From NCBI GenBank assembly GCA_015222055.1, contig JADFUR010000002.1:28244-92243 (forward strand): DNA of 64,000 nucleotides. Direction: 5' to 3'. This stretch comes from Bacteroidota bacterium (GTDB lineage Bacteria; Bacteroidota; Bacteroidia; Bacteroidales; B39-G9). The notes below the pieces were generated by a model. The model was not told where the DNA came from, did no database searches, and saw only the letters and a program-made list of their open reading frames with translations. The position numbers were made by a program, and so were the translations under genes. Of the stretch, positions 27,704 through 36,829 are shown piece after piece (position 1 is the first letter of the stretch; the number at the start of each line of letters is the position of its first letter).

Positions 27704-30700
27704 TTAGAAAATATATCTAACACCAATTTGTGCTTGCCAACGAGAGCTCATTAAGCCAGAATCGTCAGTGAACCATGGTTTATCATCTTTAGGACGATTG
27801 AATGAGAATATTGGAGTTGTTCCATCAGTATCAAATCCTTCCCATTTCATTAATTTAACATTATTGTTTGAAGCATAAGTTCTTACTCCCCAGTCTTTAT
27901 TTATCATATTTCCAATGTTAAACACATCAATAGTAAATTGTAATGTTTGTCTTCTGTTAAGAGCATTCACAAATAAATCTTGTGAAAAATGGAAGTCAAA
28001 AATATTAACCCAAGGTAAACGAGATGCATTTCTTTCAGCGTATTCGCCACGATTTTCAGATAAATAATCATTTTGATTAATAAATCCATCTAACTCTGTC
28101 CAAGATGCTGTTTGATCAATATCTCTGATAGCAGTATTGCTATATTTTACTCCATCCCATTCTCCAAAAATAATATCACTAGAATTTTTAGGGATATAAA
28201 TTAATTCAGGACCTCCGTAAGCTTCATTAGTAAATTCTCCGTTTGAATCATTATAAATATATGATATTGCTTGACCGGATTGTCCGTTATAGAATAATGA
28301 TACAGAAGTTTTTAAATGATTAAGAAATTCTTTACTGTAAGATACAGTACCAACAACACGAGAACCCATATCAAAATTTGAAATACCAAGCTCAGCTTCG
28401 TTTCTAGGAACAGGGCTTGATACAAGATAATTCCATTGAGAAGAATTTTGAGAACTTGTTCCGTCAAATATTGATTTTGAATGTCCATAAGTATAAGCAA
28501 TGCTAGCGTCAAGACCAAATTTAAATCTTTTTTGCAATTTTGCAGTTATACTGTATGTATACCCTTCGTTAGTGTTGTCCCCAAGCATAATTTGACCGTA
28601 ATTTGGTTCAACTCCATTTTTATAAGTTTTATATAATGGTCTGTTGTCAGGAGTTCCTGTAGCTGTACCCCATGCTTCTTTTACATTAACATCTTTCCAT
28701 AATACATTATTAAGAGTTTTTGTATATAAAACTTCAAAAGTTGCAATCATATCTCCAGGTAATTTTTTATCAACCGCTAGATTTGTTCTAAACATTTGAG
28801 GGAAATTGAAGTTTTCAGCATACAAGTCAATTTGACTTCCTGAACCAACTGTAGCAGTAGGATCAACAGGAGGTATATATTGAGTTTGCCAATCAGGATT
28901 AAAAGTATTACCACTGTATTGTTTATAATCACCAATCATCATACCATTGTTAGTATATGAACCACCTGGCCATACAAATGGAACTCTTGATGTAAAAATA
29001 CCGAGACCACCACGTACTTGAGTGCTTTGGTCACCAGTTACATCCCAGTTAAATCCAACTCTTGGAGAGAACATAAATTGAGTCTTAGGCATTTCACCTG
29101 CTTGAGCACCACTTAAATCGTAAACATCAGATAATTTAGCGATTGTTGTATCGTTAAATCCATCAATTGCCTTTGGATCATCAGTAAATATAGGCACATC
29201 TATACGTAAACCACCTGTAACTTTAAGATTTTCATTAACTTGAAATTCATCTTGTACATAAGCACCAAGTTGCATAAAATTAAAGTCGGCAGCAGCATTT
29301 GAACCGTCACCTCTTATATCATCATTTAAAGAGTAACCAATTCTATACTTAGTAGGATCATTTCCATCTATGAAGTCTTGTACATTGTTATATTCATAAT
29401 CACCAAATGCTCTACGCATAAACAGATTATAAATATCATAATATTCGTTATGAGTACCAATTGTAATAGTGTGGCGTCCTTTATAAATTTCAAAGTTATC
29501 TGTTAGGGTTAATATATTTTGATCTAATTTATTACCTGATGAATAAACTTCACCACCAACTGCAATTTCACCATCACCATCAAAAATTTTAATTCCCGGG
29601 AATTTATTACCCATTGGGTCACGGTCGTCAACAACTGAAGTATATCCAATTTTTAAATCGTTTGAATAATCATTACCAAAACGGCTTTTTAATTCAATTG
29701 CAGTTGTATTTGAAGTAGATGGGAAGAATACTCCGCTATTATAAAAATTAATATTATTTGAATTAGAAGCATAAGGGCTTAGAGATTCTCCATAAGTATA
29801 TTGATGACGAAGCATCAATTTATGATTTTTGTTTAAATTAATATCAAAACGAACTAAAAATTTTTGACCATTTAATTCTCTTGTATTATTTAAGTAACCT
29901 CCTGGGTTGTATCCGTAATCGTTTATTAGTTTATTTGTTAAATCTGTTAAATTTGTTTGAGATGAATTTCCTGTATAATCAGCAAAACTAAAAGGTTGAG
30001 GTGTTTGATCTTTTTGGAACTCAGCGTTTGCAAAAAAGAATACTTTATTTTTTACAATTGGTCCACCAACATTAACACCATAAGTTTTGGCCGTAAATTC
30101 AGGTAATTTTTCTCTATCAGCTTCTTCAACATTTGGAGTTTTTCCTGCAAGGTTTTGGTTACGGAATTTAAAATATGCTGTACCTTTAACTTTATTTGTA
30201 CCACTTTTAGTTACAGCATTAATTCCACCACCAACAAAACCACCTTGTTTTACATCGTAAGGAGCAATAACAACCTGAAATTGTTCAACAGCCTCAATAC
30301 TGATAGGAGAAATACCTGTTTGTCCACCATTCATTCCGTTAGCAGCTAAACCAAAAACATCATTATTAACTGTACCGTCAATCATTAATGAATTATATCG
30401 GTTATTCATTCCTGCAATAGAAATACCTGAGCCTGTAATATTTGCTTGAGGTGTTAAACGAGTAAAATCGTTTAAATCGCCAGATATTGAAGGCATTGAA
30501 CTAATAGCTTCTTTATCTACAACAGTTTGGGCTCCTGTTCGGTTACCGTCAAAAATATCGTTTTTGTATTTTTTTGCTACAACACTAACTTCCAATAACT
30601 TTTGAACATCTTCAACAAGCTTAGGATTTAACTTGAAAGTTTGACCAAGTGAAAGATAAATATTCTCTTTTTTAAAAGGGTGATAACCAATAAAAGAAAT

Positions 30701-30952
30701 GTTAATAGAGTATGGTCCTCCAACATTCATATTAGGTAGGCGGAAAAAACCATCGCTACCAGTTATACATGCATATTGCGAACCTGTTTCTTGGTGGATA
30801 GCTACTATTGTAGCTCCGGGAAGAGCCTCATTTGTTGCTCCAGCAACAACTCGTCCGTTAATCCCTGATGTTGTAGATCCCTGAGCAAATAGCGTATTAG
30901 CACTAAAAGCAAAGAAACAAAAAACCATCATAAATGTAAAATTTTTTTTCAT
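27704..30952 (-). CDS. Oar-like TonB-dependent outer-membrane receptor
   Basis: A 1082-residue outer-membrane protein with signal peptide (about 1-24, ending LFAQ). Residues 30-115 are a carboxypeptidase-regulatory-like beta-sandwich (GINGRVVAGATNEALPGATI), then a plug-like region (RYNSLMIDGTVNN, GGQTGISPISIEAVEQFQVV) and a long beta-barrel ending in an aromatic residue (GVRYIF). Length and motifs fit the Oar/OmpA-related TonB-dependent transporter group, not SusC, and there is no SusD. Ligand unknown; such proteins have been linked to adhesion, transport or export of surface proteins. A strong palindrome sits just upstream of the start. Confidence 0.92.
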   Translation of the reverse strand: MKKNFTFMMVFCFFAFSANTLFAQGSTTSGINGRVVAGATNEALPGATIVAIHQETGSQYACITGSDGFFRLPNMNVGGPYSINISFIGYHPFKKENIYLSLGQTFKLNPKLVEDVQKLLEVSVVAKKYKNDIFDGNRTGAQTVVDKEAISSMPSISGDLNDFTRLTPQANITGSGISIAGMNNRYNSLMIDGTVNNDVFGLAANGMNGGQTGISPISIEAVEQFQVVIAPYDVKQGGFVGGGINAVTKSGTNKVKGTAYFKFRNQNLAGKTPNVEEADREKLPEFTAKTYGVNVGGPIVKNKVFFFANAEFQKDQTPQPFSFADYTGNSSQTNLTDLTNKLINDYGYNPGGYLNNTRELNGQKFLVRFDINLNKNHKLMLRHQYTYGESLSPYASNSNNINFYNSGVFFPSTSNTTAIELKSRFGNDYSNDLKIGYTSVVDDRDPMGNKFPGIKIFDGDGEIAVGGEVYSSGNKLDQNILTLTDNFEIYKGRHTITIGTHNEYYDIYNLFMRRAFGDYEYNNVQDFIDGNDPTKYRIGYSLNDDIRGDGSNAAADFNFMQLGAYVQDEFQVNENLKVTGGLRIDVPIFTDDPKAIDGFNDTTIAKLSDVYDLSGAQAGEMPKTQFMFSPRVGFNWDVTGDQSTQVRGGLGIFTSRVPFVWPGGSYTNNGMMIGDYKQYSGNTFNPDWQTQYIPPVDPTATVGSGSQIDLYAENFNFPQMFRTNLAVDKKLPGDMIATFEVLYTKTLNNVLWKDVNVKEAWGTATGTPDNRPLYKTYKNGVEPNYGQIMLGDNTNEGYTYSITAKLQKRFKFGLDASIAYTYGHSKSIFDGTSSQNSSQWNYLVSSPVPRNEAELGISNFDMGSRVVGTVSYSKEFLNHLKTSVSLFYNGQSGQAISYIYNDSNGEFTNEAYGGPELIYIPKNSSDIIFGEWDGVKYSNTAIRDIDQTASWTELDGFINQNDYLSENRGEYAERNASRLPWVNIFDFHFSQDLFVNALNRRQTLQFTIDVFNIGNMINKDWGVRTYASNNNVKLMKWEGFDTDGTTPIFSFNRPKDDKPWFTDDSGLMSSRWQAQIGVRYIF

Positions 30953-30987
30953 AAATTTTATGTTTTTTCAAAGCTAATATACTACCC

Positions 30988-31018
30988 ACATGTTTATAAA
31001 AATTTTTTATAAACATGT
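30988..31018. promoter_or_regulatory. Perfect 31-base palindrome between divergent genes
   Basis: ACATGTTTATAAAAA, one central T, then the exact complement. It starts 36 bases upstream of the receptor ATG and about 280 bases upstream of the MFS gene. Either a repressor operator or a leader hairpin of the receptor transcript. The rest of the 30953-31278 gap is AT-rich with no gene. Confidence 0.6.
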
Positions 31019-31273
31019 ATATTCTCTTTGAGTTTAACTTAAATTAGTTAAGTGGGTTAATTAAGTATTTACATAAATTATTTAGGTGTAAAAATAATGT
31101 TTAAAAAAATATTATACAAAATTATTTTTAAATAAAAATAAGCTAATCTTTTATTTTTTTTTTTAAAGTTTTAAGATAATTGCTGATTTTTAGGATTCTA
31201 TGGTGAGGGGATATTAAGAAATTTATTTAAAAAAAATTTAACATCATGTTAATAATTTTGTTTATTTAACAGT

Positions 31274-31281
31274 TAACTTTG
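31274..31281 (+). promoter_or_regulatory. Probable -7 box (TAACTTTG) of the MFS gene
   Basis: TAACTTTG matches the Bacteroidota -7 consensus TAnnTTTG. It overlaps a possible TTG start at 31279 and therefore argues for the ATG at 31297. A TTTG at 31257 is too close for the usual -33 spacing, so the upstream box is unclear. Confidence 0.45.
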
Positions 31282-31296
31282 CGAAAAAATAAAAGA

Positions 31297-32481
31297 ATGA
31301 TAAGGAGTAAAGAAGAAAAGAATAAGTTTCAAACGAGTAATGTAATACTTGTTTCGTTTTCGCATTTGTTACACGATATCTATTCTGCTTTTTTATCTCC
31401 GGTTTTACCAATACTAATAAAAAATTTGGGGATTTCTTATTCATTAACGAGTTTATTATCTGTAATAAGAACATTGCCATCACTAGCAAACCCATTTATA
31501 GGTTTATTGGCAGATAAAGTAAGTTTGCGGTATTTTATTATTATTACTCCTACAATAACCGCAATAGTTATGAGCCTATTAGGATTTGCCTCATCTTACA
31601 CTGTTTTAGCTATAATGTTGTTTGTTACGGGAATAAGTTCTTCTTTATTTCATGTGCCAGCTCCTGTTATGGTAAAAAAGGTGTCGGGTGACAGAGCTGG
31701 AATGGGGATGAGTTTTTATATGCTTGGTGGTGAATTAGCACGAACATTAGGACCGCTTGTTGTTTTAGCTGCTATATCTTTATGGGGATTTAAAGGTACT
31801 TACCGTTTAATTCCATTTGCAATAATTGCATCAGTCATTTTATATTTCAAATTAAGAAAAATCACAGTTTATAAAGAATTTCAAAACAAAAATAAAAAAA
31901 TTGGTGGTTTTGATACGGTTAAAAAATTTTCATCGGTTTTTTTAATTATAGGTGGGTATTTAATTTTTATATCAATAATTAAGTCTGCATTAACATATTA
32001 TTTACCAACTTATTTGAATTTACAGGGTAAAAGTTTGTGGCTGGGTGGTATTGCTTTATCTGTATATCAACTTGCCGGTGCTGGAGGCACTTTTTTATCT
32101 GGAACAATTTCCGATAAAATTGGCGGTAAAAAGACTTTATTAATTGCTTCAATTGTTTCTCCAATTTTAATGTTGCTTTTTACTTTTTCTGAAGGAGTTG
32201 TTTTACCGTTTATTCTTCTTATTTTATTAGGACTTTTTATTTTTGCTTCCGGTCCTGTTTTACTTGCACTTATTACAAGTATTGATGTTGAGCGACCTGC
32301 TTTTATCAACGGCGTTTACATGACAACTAGTTTTATTGTTAATTCAATAACAATAATGCTTATTGGAGTGCTCGCAGATAAATATGGACTTGAATTTACT
32401 TATAGAATAATATCAATTATTGGTTTTGGTGCTTTCCCATTCGTATTATTACTTGCCCGACAAAAATGTGTTAAGCATTAA
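31297..32481 (+). CDS. MFS transporter, fosmidomycin-resistance (Fsr) type
   Basis: 394 residues with about twelve membrane helices. The N-terminal SFSHLLHDIYSAFLSPVLPI and the loop GLLADKVSLRYF are characteristic of the Fsr subfamily of the major facilitator superfamily, proton-driven drug exporters named for fosmidomycin resistance. A second DKIGGKK loop begins the C-terminal half. ATG at 31297 is preferred because the longer TTG start lies on the promoter box. The natural substrate is unknown. It is followed directly by a tandem repeat. Confidence 0.88.
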   Translation: MIRSKEEKNKFQTSNVILVSFSHLLHDIYSAFLSPVLPILIKNLGISYSLTSLLSVIRTLPSLANPFIGLLADKVSLRYFIIITPTITAIVMSLLGFASSYTVLAIMLFVTGISSSLFHVPAPVMVKKVSGDRAGMGMSFYMLGGELARTLGPLVVLAAISLWGFKGTYRLIPFAIIASVILYFKLRKITVYKEFQNKNKKIGGFDTVKKFSSVFLIIGGYLIFISIIKSALTYYLPTYLNLQGKSLWLGGIALSVYQLAGAGGTFLSGTISDKIGGKKTLLIASIVSPILMLLFTFSEGVVLPFILLILLGLFIFASGPVLLALITSIDVERPAFINGVYMTTSFIVNSITIMLIGVLADKYGLEFTYRIISIIGFGAFPFVLLLARQKCVKH

Positions 32482-32600
32482 AGCTCATAGAGTTTAGAGT
32501 TCATAGAGTTTAGAGTTCATAGAGTTTAGAGTTCATAGAGTTTGGAGTTCATAAAGTTTAAAGTTCATAGAGTTTGGAGTTCATAAAGTTAAAAGGTTGT
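32482..32600 (+). repeat. 16-base tandem repeat
   Basis: About seven imperfect units of agttcatagagtttag directly after the MFS stop codon. The variants (agtttgg, ataaagtt) cluster toward the 3' end. Non-coding. Could vary in copy number between strains. Confidence 0.85.
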
Positions 32601-32712
32601 AAAGTTGAGCTTTAATTCCTAATTCCTAATTCGTAATTCCTTTTGTCTTTTATCTAAAATTTTATTAATTTTAACTACATCCTTTTTTTAATATTTAGTT
32701 AAAATTAGCCTT

Positions 32713-35670
32713 ATGAAAAAAATAATTTTTTTATTTCCCATCTTTTTTTTATTAATTTTTTTTTCTTCTAATAACATAATAGCTGAGACCAAAACCGCAA
32801 GTAATACAATTCAAGAGCAAATTGTTAATGAAAATAGCTCAGACAATGAATCTGATTTATTAAATAATTCAGATATAAATGTTAATAAGAGTGAAGAAGA
32901 ACACAAAGAAGACAACGAATCTTCTAGTCACGGTAGTGATATGACATCATTATTATTCATTATTATTTCTTTAATTATTGGTGCAGCAATAAGGCATTTT
33001 TTACGAAAAAGTCCCTTGCCATATACTGGCATGTTGTTTTTGTTTGGGATATTATTAGGCGTGAGTAATAGAATGGGCTTGTTTGAAATATTTCATTTGA
33101 CTAGTATAGGAGAATCTTTTACTTGGGCCGGACATATTGATCCGCATCTAATATTATATGTTTTTTTACCAACATTGGTTTTTGAAGCTGCTTTTGGTAT
33201 GGATGGGCATACTTTTAAAAAGACAGTTACTAATGCCGTAATATTAGCAGTTCCGGGTATTATTATTGCTTTATTATTGACAGGGGCTTTGGTTATGCTC
33301 TTAAATATTGTTGGCATAGGTTTAAATCAATGGACTTGGAGTATTGCCTTAATGTTTGGAGCTGTAATAAGTGCTACCGATCCTGTTGCTGTTGTTTCTT
33401 TATTAAAAGATTTGGGAGCGAGTAAAAAATTAGGAACTTTAATTGAAGCAGAATCATTATTAAATGATGGAACAGCAATTGTGTTTTTTATGGTTTTCTT
33501 TTTGAGTTTGACAGGTGCTGCTGGAGATAATTCTCCAATTATTGATTTTTGCACAGTTGCTTTTGGCGGGGTCTTTTTAGGATTAATTGTAGGGTGGATA
33601 ACAATATCATGGGTTCGACGGGTGTTTAATGACCCAATGGTTGAAATTAGCGTTATTATTGCATTTGCTTACCTTACTTTTTTTGTTGCTGAATATTTTC
33701 TACATGTGTCGGGCGTTTTGGGTTTGGTTGCTTTTGGTTTGGTTATGTCAGGAGTCGGCAAAACAAAAATTAGTCCCGAAGTTGAACATTTCCTTCATGA
33801 ATTTTGGGAGTTGGCAGTTTTTATTGCAAATACTATAATTTTTATTATTGTTGGTCTTGTAATTGCACAAAGGACTGTTTTCACAGCTAATGATTTTTTA
33901 ATTCTGGCTATTGTTTATGTTGGAATAAATGCTGTGCGTGCTATTGTAATTATTGTGTTATTTCCTTTTATGAGAAAAACCGGTTATGGATTAACTGTAA
34001 AAGATTCGTATGTTTTATGGTGGGGTGCTTTGCGTGGAGCTATTGGCTTAGCACTTGCTCTTATTGTTGCAGGCGTTGATGATAAATATATTTCGCCGGA
34101 AATAAAAAATCAATTTTTATTCCTTACAGCTGGTATAGTAACATTAACATTATTGGTTAATGCCACAACAATAAAATGGTTTGTTAATAAGTTGGGATTA
34201 ACAAAAATTAGTCCTGCAAAAGCAATAATGATAAAGAATGCTAAAGATTATCTCAGACAAAGTTCAGAAAATGCTGTTGAAAGAATAAAGCTTGATCGTT
34301 TTATGAGCCACTCAGATTGGGATATTGTTAACGGGTATCTTCCTGAAATTGATAGTGAAGAAAATCTTCAACAGACTAAGATAGAAGAAATTGCAGAAAT
34401 GCGCCGACTAATTTTGGAAAAAGAAAAAAGCAGTTATTGGCATCAGTTTCAAGATGGACTTATTGGGGCAACGGCTGTTAGTAACTTAACCGATGGAATA
34501 AGTCAAATTCTAGATAATGAAGGCTTAACATCCCTTTCAGATAGAAAAGACCTTGAGGAATTGTGGGAAACACCAAAGTTGTTGAATAAACTGCAATCAA
34601 CACCTGTTTTGGGGAAATTTGTTACTAATATGTTTTTCAATAAATTAATGATAAGTTATGAATCTGCACAGGGATTTGTCGTTTCTCAAGAAGAGGCATT
34701 AAAACTAACAGAGAGTATTCGCAGAAGTATTGAAGAGAATGATGAAATTGGACAAAATAATGTTGCCATAATAGAAGATGAAATTAATGAAAATAAAATT
34801 CATGGTCTTACTTTTTTGAGAAATTTAAGAAAAAAATATCCTGAAATTTATAATGCTTTATCTACTCGTCAAGCGAGCAGGTCATTGTTAAATTACGAGA
34901 GGCGTACTGTAGAAAGATTGCAGAAGAACGGAAGGTTAAATGATGATGAAGCTTCAAAAATGGTTTTGAATATTGAAATACAGATGAAGAAGCTAATGGA
35001 TAGTACGATATCAATTAAGTTTCCTGAGCCTGAAGATGTTTTAAGAAAAACTGAATGGCTGAAAGATGTTGATGCTAAATTATTTGCTAAAATTTTACAT
35101 CATTTTAGCAGTCGGGTTTTTACTGTTGGAGAAGCTTTAATGAAAGAAAATGAGGCTGGTGACAGTATTTACATTATTGTAAGAGGCACTCTTAAAGTTA
35201 TGCAAGGGAAAGAGGTGGTTGAAATTTTGGGATCGGGCAGTTTAGTTGGAGTGCAATCAGTATTGCTTGGTAGAAGTAGAACAAAAACCGTTATTGCAGA
35301 ATCTCCTGTTACTGCCGAACGAATTAGATATATAAAAGTACTTAGAATTGTAAAAGAAAATGAGGAGCTAGGAATCAAGCTATGGAAAATTGCAGGTCAA
35401 AAAATTACCGAGAATCTTATAAGGAAAAGCACACCTTTTAATACATGGTCGGAGAAAAAGCTTAAACGATGGATTTCGCAAGGGGAAATAGTATCAGATA
35501 AACACGAAAGCATTCTAAATTTTAATGATAGTATTGGAATTTTAATTGCTGGTAGAGCTTTTGTGAATAATGATAAAAAAGAAGTTATTGATTCACCTGC
35601 TGTTATTGAAAATAAAGAAATTTTTTTAGATGATGATACATGGGTATTTGTTTGTGCAAAAGTTGTTTAA
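32713..35670 (+). CDS. Na+/H+ antiporter (NhaP/SOS1 type) with C-terminal cyclic-nucleotide-binding domain
   Basis: A 985-residue membrane antiporter. A signal-like N-terminus and an acidic linker (about 25-75) precede twelve or so helices with the CPA1 motif SATDPVAVVSLLKDLG and EAESLLNDGTAIVFF, which carry the ion-binding Asp residues. After about residue 500 comes a long helical cytoplasmic region and a CNMP-binding-type domain (about 800-900, with GDSIYIIVRGTLKVM and SLVGVQSVLLGRSR). The layout is that of plant SOS1 and sperm-type exchangers. It should export Na+ in exchange for protons, possibly tuned by a cyclic nucleotide. No nucleotide cyclase gene is near. Confidence 0.9.
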   Translation: MKKIIFLFPIFFLLIFFSSNNIIAETKTASNTIQEQIVNENSSDNESDLLNNSDINVNKSEEEHKEDNESSSHGSDMTSLLFIIISLIIGAAIRHFLRKSPLPYTGMLFLFGILLGVSNRMGLFEIFHLTSIGESFTWAGHIDPHLILYVFLPTLVFEAAFGMDGHTFKKTVTNAVILAVPGIIIALLLTGALVMLLNIVGIGLNQWTWSIALMFGAVISATDPVAVVSLLKDLGASKKLGTLIEAESLLNDGTAIVFFMVFFLSLTGAAGDNSPIIDFCTVAFGGVFLGLIVGWITISWVRRVFNDPMVEISVIIAFAYLTFFVAEYFLHVSGVLGLVAFGLVMSGVGKTKISPEVEHFLHEFWELAVFIANTIIFIIVGLVIAQRTVFTANDFLILAIVYVGINAVRAIVIIVLFPFMRKTGYGLTVKDSYVLWWGALRGAIGLALALIVAGVDDKYISPEIKNQFLFLTAGIVTLTLLVNATTIKWFVNKLGLTKISPAKAIMIKNAKDYLRQSSENAVERIKLDRFMSHSDWDIVNGYLPEIDSEENLQQTKIEEIAEMRRLILEKEKSSYWHQFQDGLIGATAVSNLTDGISQILDNEGLTSLSDRKDLEELWETPKLLNKLQSTPVLGKFVTNMFFNKLMISYESAQGFVVSQEEALKLTESIRRSIEENDEIGQNNVAIIEDEINENKIHGLTFLRNLRKKYPEIYNALSTRQASRSLLNYERRTVERLQKNGRLNDDEASKMVLNIEIQMKKLMDSTISIKFPEPEDVLRKTEWLKDVDAKLFAKILHHFSSRVFTVGEALMKENEAGDSIYIIVRGTLKVMQGKEVVEILGSGSLVGVQSVLLGRSRTKTVIAESPVTAERIRYIKVLRIVKENEELGIKLWKIAGQKITENLIRKSTPFNTWSEKKLKRWISQGEIVSDKHESILNFNDSIGILIAGRAFVNNDKKEVIDSPAVIENKEIFLDDDTWVFVCAKVV

Positions 35671-35700
35671 TGAAAAAAAAATTTAAAATCCAAAATCCTC

Positions 35701-35773
35701 GCTCTTTCGGATTAAAAATCCGAAAGCATTAATATCCAGCTTGTTAGTTCGTGATTTCAAATCTCGAACAGCT
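35701..35773. repeat. Composite dispersed hairpin (CTTTCGGATT / TTCGnGATT)
   Basis: GCTCTTTCGGATTAAAAATCCGAAAGC followed by TTCGTGATTTCAAATCTCGAA, the same two-hairpin composite as at 24082-24154, including the linker with CAGCTTGTTA. The 369-base gap 35671-36039 holds this, the next repeat and a promoter, and no gene. Confidence 0.75.
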
Positions 35774-35825
35774 ATTCTATTGCTTTTTTATTTTGTTATG
35801 CTGTTTGCCAGCTGGCGGATCAGCA

Positions 35826-35902
35826 TCTGTCATTTCGACGTAAGGAGAAATCCCCAGTTATAAAAAGGGGATTCCTCAGTTATGCTTCCCTCTGAATGAA
35901 CT
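35826..35902. repeat. Dispersed palindrome (GGAGAAATC family), second copy
   Basis: TGTCATTTCGACGTAAGGAG leads into AAATCCCC...GGGGATT, an inverted repeat related to 4168-4249. Extragenic. Confidence 0.6.
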
Positions 35903-36005
35903 GTGTTTAAAATATAATGCTATAGTGCAAGCGTTTGGATTGTGTTTATATTTTTTTACTTTTCCAAAATTTAAAACAATGAAAATAAATAATTAATAAA
36001 AACAT

Positions 36006-36013
36006 TATCTTTG
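36006..36013 (+). promoter_or_regulatory. -7 promoter box TATCTTTG of the LOG gene
   Basis: TATCTTTG fits the Bacteroidota consensus TAnnTTTG and lies 27 bases before the ATG at 36040. A clear -33 TTTG was not found. Confidence 0.55.
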
Positions 36014-36039
36014 CATTCTAATTATTTTATTTTTAAAAT

Positions 36040-36627
36040 ATGAAAAATATATGTGTTTATTGCGGCTCAAATAATGGCAATAGTTTAATTTACAGAGAAA
36101 AAGCTATTGAGTTGGCTGGAGAATTAGTTAAAAATAAAACAAGACTAATTTATGGTGGTGCTAATATTGGTTTAATGAAAATTCTTGCCGATGAGGTAAT
36201 TAAGAACGGCGGTGAGGTTTATGGTGTAATAACCGAATTTTTAGCTCAAAAACACCTTACTCCAAGCAATTTAACTAAGTTAATTATAGTCGATACCATG
36301 CTTGAGCGTAAAGATAAAATGAGTGAATTTGCTGATGGATTTATAACTATGCCAGGTGGTTTTGGAACTATGGATGAACTTTTTGAAACTCTTACAGCTG
36401 CTCAATTAGGTTTTACCGAAAAACCTATTGGGATATTAAATATTAATGGTTTTTACGATAGTTTATTTATGCTTTTAGATAATATGGTTAAAGAAAAATT
36501 ATTGTTATCTCCTCATAGAAAAATGTTGATGAGCAGTGAATCTCCAGAAGAACTAATTATAATGATGAAAAATTATAAAGCTCCAAAAGTTAGCAAATGG
36601 ATTGAGAAAATTATTGATGAGAATTAG
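36040..36627 (+). CDS. LOG family protein (TIGR00730)
   Basis: A 195-residue Rossmann-fold protein with both LOG motifs: GGANIGLMK (about 47-55) and PGGFGTMDE (about 107-115), preceded by the MLERK substrate loop. LOG enzymes cleave nucleoside 5'-monophosphates to base and ribose 5-phosphate (first described as cytokinin-activating enzymes in plants). In bacteria they are thought to act in nucleotide salvage or cleanup. Length is normal. Convergent with tsaD, with a dispersed palindrome between them. Confidence 0.93.
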   Translation: MKNICVYCGSNNGNSLIYREKAIELAGELVKNKTRLIYGGANIGLMKILADEVIKNGGEVYGVITEFLAQKHLTPSNLTKLIIVDTMLERKDKMSEFADGFITMPGGFGTMDELFETLTAAQLGFTEKPIGILNINGFYDSLFMLLDNMVKEKLLLSPHRKMLMSSESPEELIIMMKNYKAPKVSKWIEKIIDEN

Positions 36628-36723
36628 TATCTAAAAAAAAAATTGTAATTTTTGTAATTTTTTCTATTACTCACATTATTAATAAATTTTTATCATATTG
36701 TTCAATTGTTATAATGTGTAAAT

Positions 36724-36795
36724 GGTTCAAGCGTCTTCGCTTGTACCATTGTTTATTTATTAATTTTATAAAAGCACAAGCGAGGACGCTTGCGC
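36724..36795. repeat. Dispersed inverted repeat (GCAAGCGTCTTCGCTTG family), second copy
   Basis: GGTTCAAGCGTCTTCGCTTG and GCACAAGCGAGGACGCTTGC, closely matching 27559-27628. It lies between convergent LOG and tsaD and may also work as a hairpin terminator, though no T-tract is adjacent. Confidence 0.75.
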
Positions 36796-36829
36796 TAATT
36801 GTTGACTTTACGGACACGCACAAATTAGT

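Noticed and set aside
28312..28518. 68-residue minus-strand ORF inside the Oar-like gene
   Set aside because: Shadow of the receptor reading frame, no family features.
31279..31296. TTG start for the MFS gene
   Set aside because: It overlaps a good TAnnTTTG promoter box; the ATG at 31297 gives the normal family N-terminus.
32482..32600. CRISPR array
   Set aside because: The 16-base units are contiguous with no unique spacers and there are no cas genes.
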